From contig NZ_SLWK01000001.1 of the NCBI RefSeq assembly GCF_004345615.1, positions 860,666-924,665 on the forward strand: 64,000 nucleotides of DNA. The letters are read 5' to 3'. The notes beneath the pieces were generated by a model. That model searched no databases and was not told where the DNA came from. It saw only the letters and a program-made list of their open reading frames with translations. This document shows positions 60,761 to 64,000 of this stretch, one piece after another (within the stretch, counting starts at the first letter, position 1; each line of letters opens with the position of its first letter). The DNA comes from Natronoflexus pectinivorans (GTDB lineage Bacteria > Bacteroidota > Bacteroidia > Bacteroidales > Marinilabiliaceae). Made by a program: the position numbers and the translations under genes.

Positions 60761-61157
60761 GAAAGTGATTCTGGATACTAACCTATGGATTAGCTTTTTG
60801 ATTTCGAAAAACTATACTTTTCTTGATTCTTATGTTTTAAATGGAAAAGTTAAGTTGGTTTTTTCCGAAGAGTTATTTTCAGAATTCATTTCCGTTGCAA
60901 AAAGACCAAAATTTAAAGCTTTCTTCTCACCAAATGATGATACAAAGTTAATAAGCATAATCAATAAGTTTGGGGTGCTTTATGAAATCTCGTCGAGTGT
61001 TAAAAATTGCAGAGATGAGAAAGATAATTTTCTACTAAATCTTGCCATAGATAGTAAGGCAGACTATCTGATTACAGGTGACTCAGATTTATTGGATATG
61101 AAATCGATTCATAAAACCAAAATTATAACTATTAAAGATTTAGAATACGAGTTATGA
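60750..61157 (+). CDS. PIN-domain toxin (VapC-like ribonuclease)
   Basis: A 135-residue PIN-domain protein. Conserved acidic residues are visible at Asp9 in KVILDTNLWISFL, in SEELFSEFISVA, in the CRDEKDNFLLNLAIDS stretch and in YLITGDSDLLDM. PIN toxins cleave RNA, usually tRNA or rRNA, and are held in check by the antitoxin. Its start overlaps the antitoxin gene. It ends 50 bp from the convergent SelO gene. The group is the 'putative toxin-antitoxin component, PIN family' type. Confidence 0.88.
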   Translation: MKNRKVILDTNLWISFLISKNYTFLDSYVLNGKVKLVFSEELFSEFISVAKRPKFKAFFSPNDDTKLISIINKFGVLYEISSSVKNCRDEKDNFLLNLAIDSKADYLITGDSDLLDMKSIHKTKIITIKDLEYEL

Positions 61158-61207
61158 TGGAATCTGGGTTGACAGTATGTGATTAACTCTTCTTCAAAAC
61201 ATCATCA

Positions 61208-62647
61208 TCATGTTCCACAAAAAGTTTGATATCTCATTTCAAAATCCGTATCGGGTTGCATCATAAAAGAATCCTTGTTTTCTTGATATGAATAGGGTGT
61301 TTTTAAAACATCCAAAAACTCATTAAACAAAGTCATGTTACCTACTATTGCTTCATCCAAAGCCTTTTCTACCAAATGATTTCTTGGGATGTAAACCGGA
61401 TTGTTCCGGCTCATTAGTTTTTTAGCGGTCGCCTGGCCGTTGGAATTACTTAAAATGGCATTTTGCCATTTTTCCAGCCATATGTTCAACGCCGGATTAT
61501 CCGACAAATCAATATCATGTACTAAACCTTGAAACGTATTGGTATAATCAAGATTCAGGTTGGTCATCAATTCAAGCAACTCGTCAACCAATGGATAGAA
61601 ATCCCGGTTTTTGTTTTTAATCCCCAGCTTATTCAGCATGGTTGAGTAGTATTTTTCATTCCAGATTTCATCAAATTCATCAATGAGATTTTGAGCCAAC
61701 CTGAGAGATGTTTCGGAATCGTGATGAATAACAGGCAGCAAAGCTTCTGCAAGCCTTGCGATATTCCATTTAATGATTTTGGGTTGATTACCGAAGGAAT
61801 ATCTCCCATAAGCATCTATGGAGCTGTAAACCGTATCAGGGTGATGTGAGTTCAAAAAGGCACAGGGACCAAAATCGAAAGTTTCGCCACTAATGGAGAC
61901 ATTGTCGGTATTCATCACTCCGTGAATAAAGCCAACCCGCATCCAGCTTACAACCAGTTCAATTTGGAGCAACATCACCTTTCTTAGAAGATTTAAGGCT
62001 TGGTTCTCGTTGTTTTCAATTTCCGGAAACAAGCGTTTTACGGTGTATTGCAAAAGCGCCTTTAAATCATCTGTGGTGCCGAAATGTCTGGCATATTCAA
62101 ATGTGCCAATTCTGACGTGACTTTTCATAACTCTTATGAGAACAGCCCCTTGGTTGATAGTTTCTCTGCGCACCGTTTCGCCGGTTTTCAGAACGGCCAA
62201 GCTCCGCGATGTTGGAATGTTTAAATGATGAACCGCTTCACTCATCAGGTACTCTCTGAGCATGGATTTTAATGTGGCTTTTCCGTCGCCGGCCCGGGAG
62301 TAGGGTGTTCTTCCGCTGCCCTTAAGCTGAATGTCGAATCTGTTTCCGTCGTCTGTTAGGTGCTCTCCAATGATGATGGCTCTGCCATCGCCCAGCATGG
62401 TGAAATGACCAAATTGATGGCCCGCGTAAGCCTGGGAAAAGAATTTTGAATTTCCCGGCTCTCCGTTGTATATCTCATCAACAAGTAATTCCGGTTTTAT
62501 GATTGAGATATTGAGTTCGTTGCACAACTCTCCATTGAGCAATAACATTACAGGTTTAGCCACCGGTGTGGGGATAACCTTGCTGTAAAACATGGCCGGA
62601 AGCGATAGATATGAATATTCCGCATTAAAACTGCTGTTTTTGCTCAT
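61208..62647 (-). CDS. selO: protein adenylyltransferase SelO (YdiU)
   Basis: Pseudokinase-fold enzyme that transfers AMP to Ser, Thr or Tyr of target proteins, involved in redox stress response. The 479-residue protein has the SelO core: GDGRAIIIGE, FDIQLKGSGRTPYSRAGDGKA, LREYLMSEAVHHLNIPTSRSL, MKSHVRIGTFEYA and GFIHGVMNTDNVSISG with DFGPCAFLN. The protein ends at MRYQTFCGT, with a Cys three residues from the C-terminus, as in SelO orthologues where Cys or Sec sits near the end. It is monocistronic. Confidence 0.95.
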   Translation of the reverse strand: MSKNSSFNAEYSYLSLPAMFYSKVIPTPVAKPVMLLLNGELCNELNISIIKPELLVDEIYNGEPGNSKFFSQAYAGHQFGHFTMLGDGRAIIIGEHLTDDGNRFDIQLKGSGRTPYSRAGDGKATLKSMLREYLMSEAVHHLNIPTSRSLAVLKTGETVRRETINQGAVLIRVMKSHVRIGTFEYARHFGTTDDLKALLQYTVKRLFPEIENNENQALNLLRKVMLLQIELVVSWMRVGFIHGVMNTDNVSISGETFDFGPCAFLNSHHPDTVYSSIDAYGRYSFGNQPKIIKWNIARLAEALLPVIHHDSETSLRLAQNLIDEFDEIWNEKYYSTMLNKLGIKNKNRDFYPLVDELLELMTNLNLDYTNTFQGLVHDIDLSDNPALNIWLEKWQNAILSNSNGQATAKKLMSRNNPVYIPRNHLVEKALDEAIVGNMTLFNEFLDVLKTPYSYQENKDSFMMQPDTDFEMRYQTFCGT

Positions 62648-63030
62648 TGGATAATGGTTTTATTCAAAATGAAGAGATTTCATCTGCCTGGATAGAATTT
62701 AAACCACAAACCAGGGTTTTGGTTTAATGATTTGGTAATATGACATAGTTAGAGTGATTGAATAAATACAGACAAATAAAATATGCTTGATTCAAAATGT
62801 GTTCGAAATATTATTTATGGGGTTAAATTGGGAACTTAATTTATAATTATTATTTTTATTTGTTCTAAAATTCAAAATATTAACAAATGGGTATTCCCTA
62901 ATATAAAGAACGTGTGTTTGCTTAACCATTTGAGCTTATTTAATAATTCATTATTATCATATAAATAGAATCGTGAGCGAATTTTCAATTCGCATTTGAT
63001 TTAATTTCCATTATTTAAACCCAAAAGATT
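62648..63030. other. intergenic region, 383 bp
   Basis: AT-rich divergent control region. It contains a short perfect hairpin (GCGAATT / AATTCGC around TTC, 62977-62993) 37 bp before the lipoprotein start. No gene identified. Confidence 0.5.
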
Positions 63031-63942
63031 ATGAAAACAACAAAGATTTCAGTTTTGATTGTTACAGCAATCGCAATATTAAGTTGTTTTGGCTGTTCGG
63101 AAGATTGGCTAGAGAAAAATCCAGGTATCATTAATCCCGCTGATGGGATCTGGGAACCACTTATTTCAGCCATCAATCTTAATGCCATTAAAGATTTTGA
63201 ACAGGTTGTGGTAGTTGATGTGAGGGCTCAGGAAGAATATTTGGAGGGGCATGTTCCCGGCTCAATAAACATTCCTATTCTGATGCCATCATCCGGATGG
63301 ATTGTTTCAGATGAGTTACTTATGGAACTACCTCCTTTGGATGACCTGGAGGACATGCTTAGTGAAGCAGGTATCTCTAACGATTCAAAAATTGTTTTGA
63401 TTTCAGGAAACACCTTAGCACCAGAACCACCTTATGTTTTAGCTAATGTAACGCGTGTATTGGCCACCTTACATTACGTTGGCATTAAGGATGTTGCCAT
63501 TCTTAACGGAGGCATCAATAGATGGGTGGAGGAGGGTTTTGCATTGGAAACAGAACCTTCAGAATTGCCAGCTACATCCTTTATTGCCGATCCCAATTTG
63601 GGTCTTTTTGTTTCTACCGAATATGTGGAAGCTAGTATTGGTTCCAAAATCATTATAGACACCCGCGACGCCGAAGTTTATTCCGGTGAAGTGATTGAAC
63701 CATGGGCGTCTAAAGCCGGGCATATCCCTACTGCTGTTTCCATGCCAGTTGTTGATGTATGGAATGAAGATGATACCTATAAATCTATCAGAGAGTTAAA
63801 AGAATTGTTCGAAGCAGCTGTAGGCAATGGTGTTTCTAAGCATTGCAAAATCCGGAGGCATCCGGACACCCGTTCTGGAATTATCCGGGCAGGCATTCCG
63901 GTAATATCCGGACATGCGTTCTGGAATTATCCGGACAGCTAA
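63031..63942 (+). pseudogene. rhodanese-like lipoprotein truncated by a tandem repeat
   Basis: The gene encodes a lipoprotein signal (LSCFGC, lipobox Cys about residue 22) and two rhodanese-like domains (VVVVDVRAQEEYLEGHVPGS at 59-78 and KIIIDTRDAEVYSGE near 206). The first domain lacks an active-site cysteine (LISGNTLAPEP). The second ends at FEAAVGNGVSK (about residue 272), just before the catalytic loop, after which the reading frame enters a 23-bp repeat array and ends after about 31 residues of repeat-coded sequence. The product has no catalytic cysteine, so the gene is most likely inactivated. Confidence 0.75.
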
Positions 63943-63984
63943 TCCGGGATTATCCGGACAGTCATTCCGGAAACATCCGGACAC
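63843..63984. repeat. 23-bp tandem repeat array
   Basis: Five full units (63854-63876, 63877-63899, 63900-63922, 63923-63945, 63946-63968) and partial ones at both ends. The consensus is near GGAATTATCCGGACAG plus NNATTCC. Units differ at several positions. It covers the truncated end of the rhodanese gene and continues past its stop. Confidence 0.9.
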
Positions 63985-64000
63985 TAAATTAGGTCTGTTT

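Noticed and set aside
63854..63984. CRISPR array
   Set aside because: The repeat units are contiguous with no spacers and no cas genes are nearby; it is a tandem repeat.
1..64000. tRNA, rRNA, prophage or intact IS element
   Set aside because: No cloverleaf-type T-loop signature, rRNA sequence, transposase or phage gene was recognised anywhere. An automated search would be needed to exclude small RNAs.

Overview
The window looks like chromosomal DNA of a Bacteroidetes member, most likely a Bacteroidales/Marinilabiliales-type anaerobe or facultative anaerobe. The evidence is low GC, weak or absent Shine-Dalgarno sequences, several clear TAnnTTTG -7 promoter boxes (the Bacteroidetes primary-sigma type), and lineage-typical genes such as the DUF4271 protein, TypA, DUF2254 and conserved orphan families. 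I saw no tRNA, rRNA, CRISPR array, prophage or intact insertion sequence. Species is not determinable by eye.

Region 1 (1-16.1 kb) is mostly housekeeping: a 5'-truncated DUF4271 membrane protein, hemD, rnpA, yidD and a TatD-like hydrolase, then a secreted GH5 glycosidase, a triple-PAS histidine kinase, a TSUP anion exporter, ilvE, a three-gene signalling cassette (histidine kinase, unknown helical protein, free-standing cobalamin-binding protein with CarH-type photoreceptor motifs), typA, acylphosphatase, a glycosyltransferase and kbl.

Region 2 (16.2-30.3 kb) is transport, envelope and sulfur: an AbgT-family carrier; a tight four-gene operon (AI-2E exporter, DUF2254, CoA-disulfide reductase-like enzyme, MscS); then a persulfide/thiosulfate cassette (MBL-rhodanese fusion, split YeeE/YedE pair, a beta-barrel protein) flanked by inverted copies of a structured repeat; then an SLC13 carrier and the two ends of an alpha-amylase gene whose middle is gone.

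Region 3 (30.3-55.6 kb) is a stress-response and specialised-metabolism district: Mn-catalase, a type III polyketide cluster (PKS, UbiA prenyltransferase, two methyltransferases, FAD monooxygenase), hydrolase/HPF-like/baeRF genes, YtxH and DUF2383 proteins in fused and split forms, an SbnA-like/FAD/Y4yA-like trio, YihY, class I aldolase, a broken CheB, small membrane proteins, a second AI-2E exporter and DUF4142. Six transcription units here share an unusual promoter: two copies of an AATTATGTAA-like box exactly 21 bp apart, followed at a fixed 26-nt distance by a -7 box. This apparent regulon is the most interesting signal in the window.

Region 4 (56-64 kb) returns to general genes (EEP-family protein, RluA-type pseudouridine synthase, dGTPase, CPBP protease, a PIN toxin-antitoxin pair, SelO) and ends in a rhodanese-like lipoprotein gene cut short by a 23-bp tandem repeat array.
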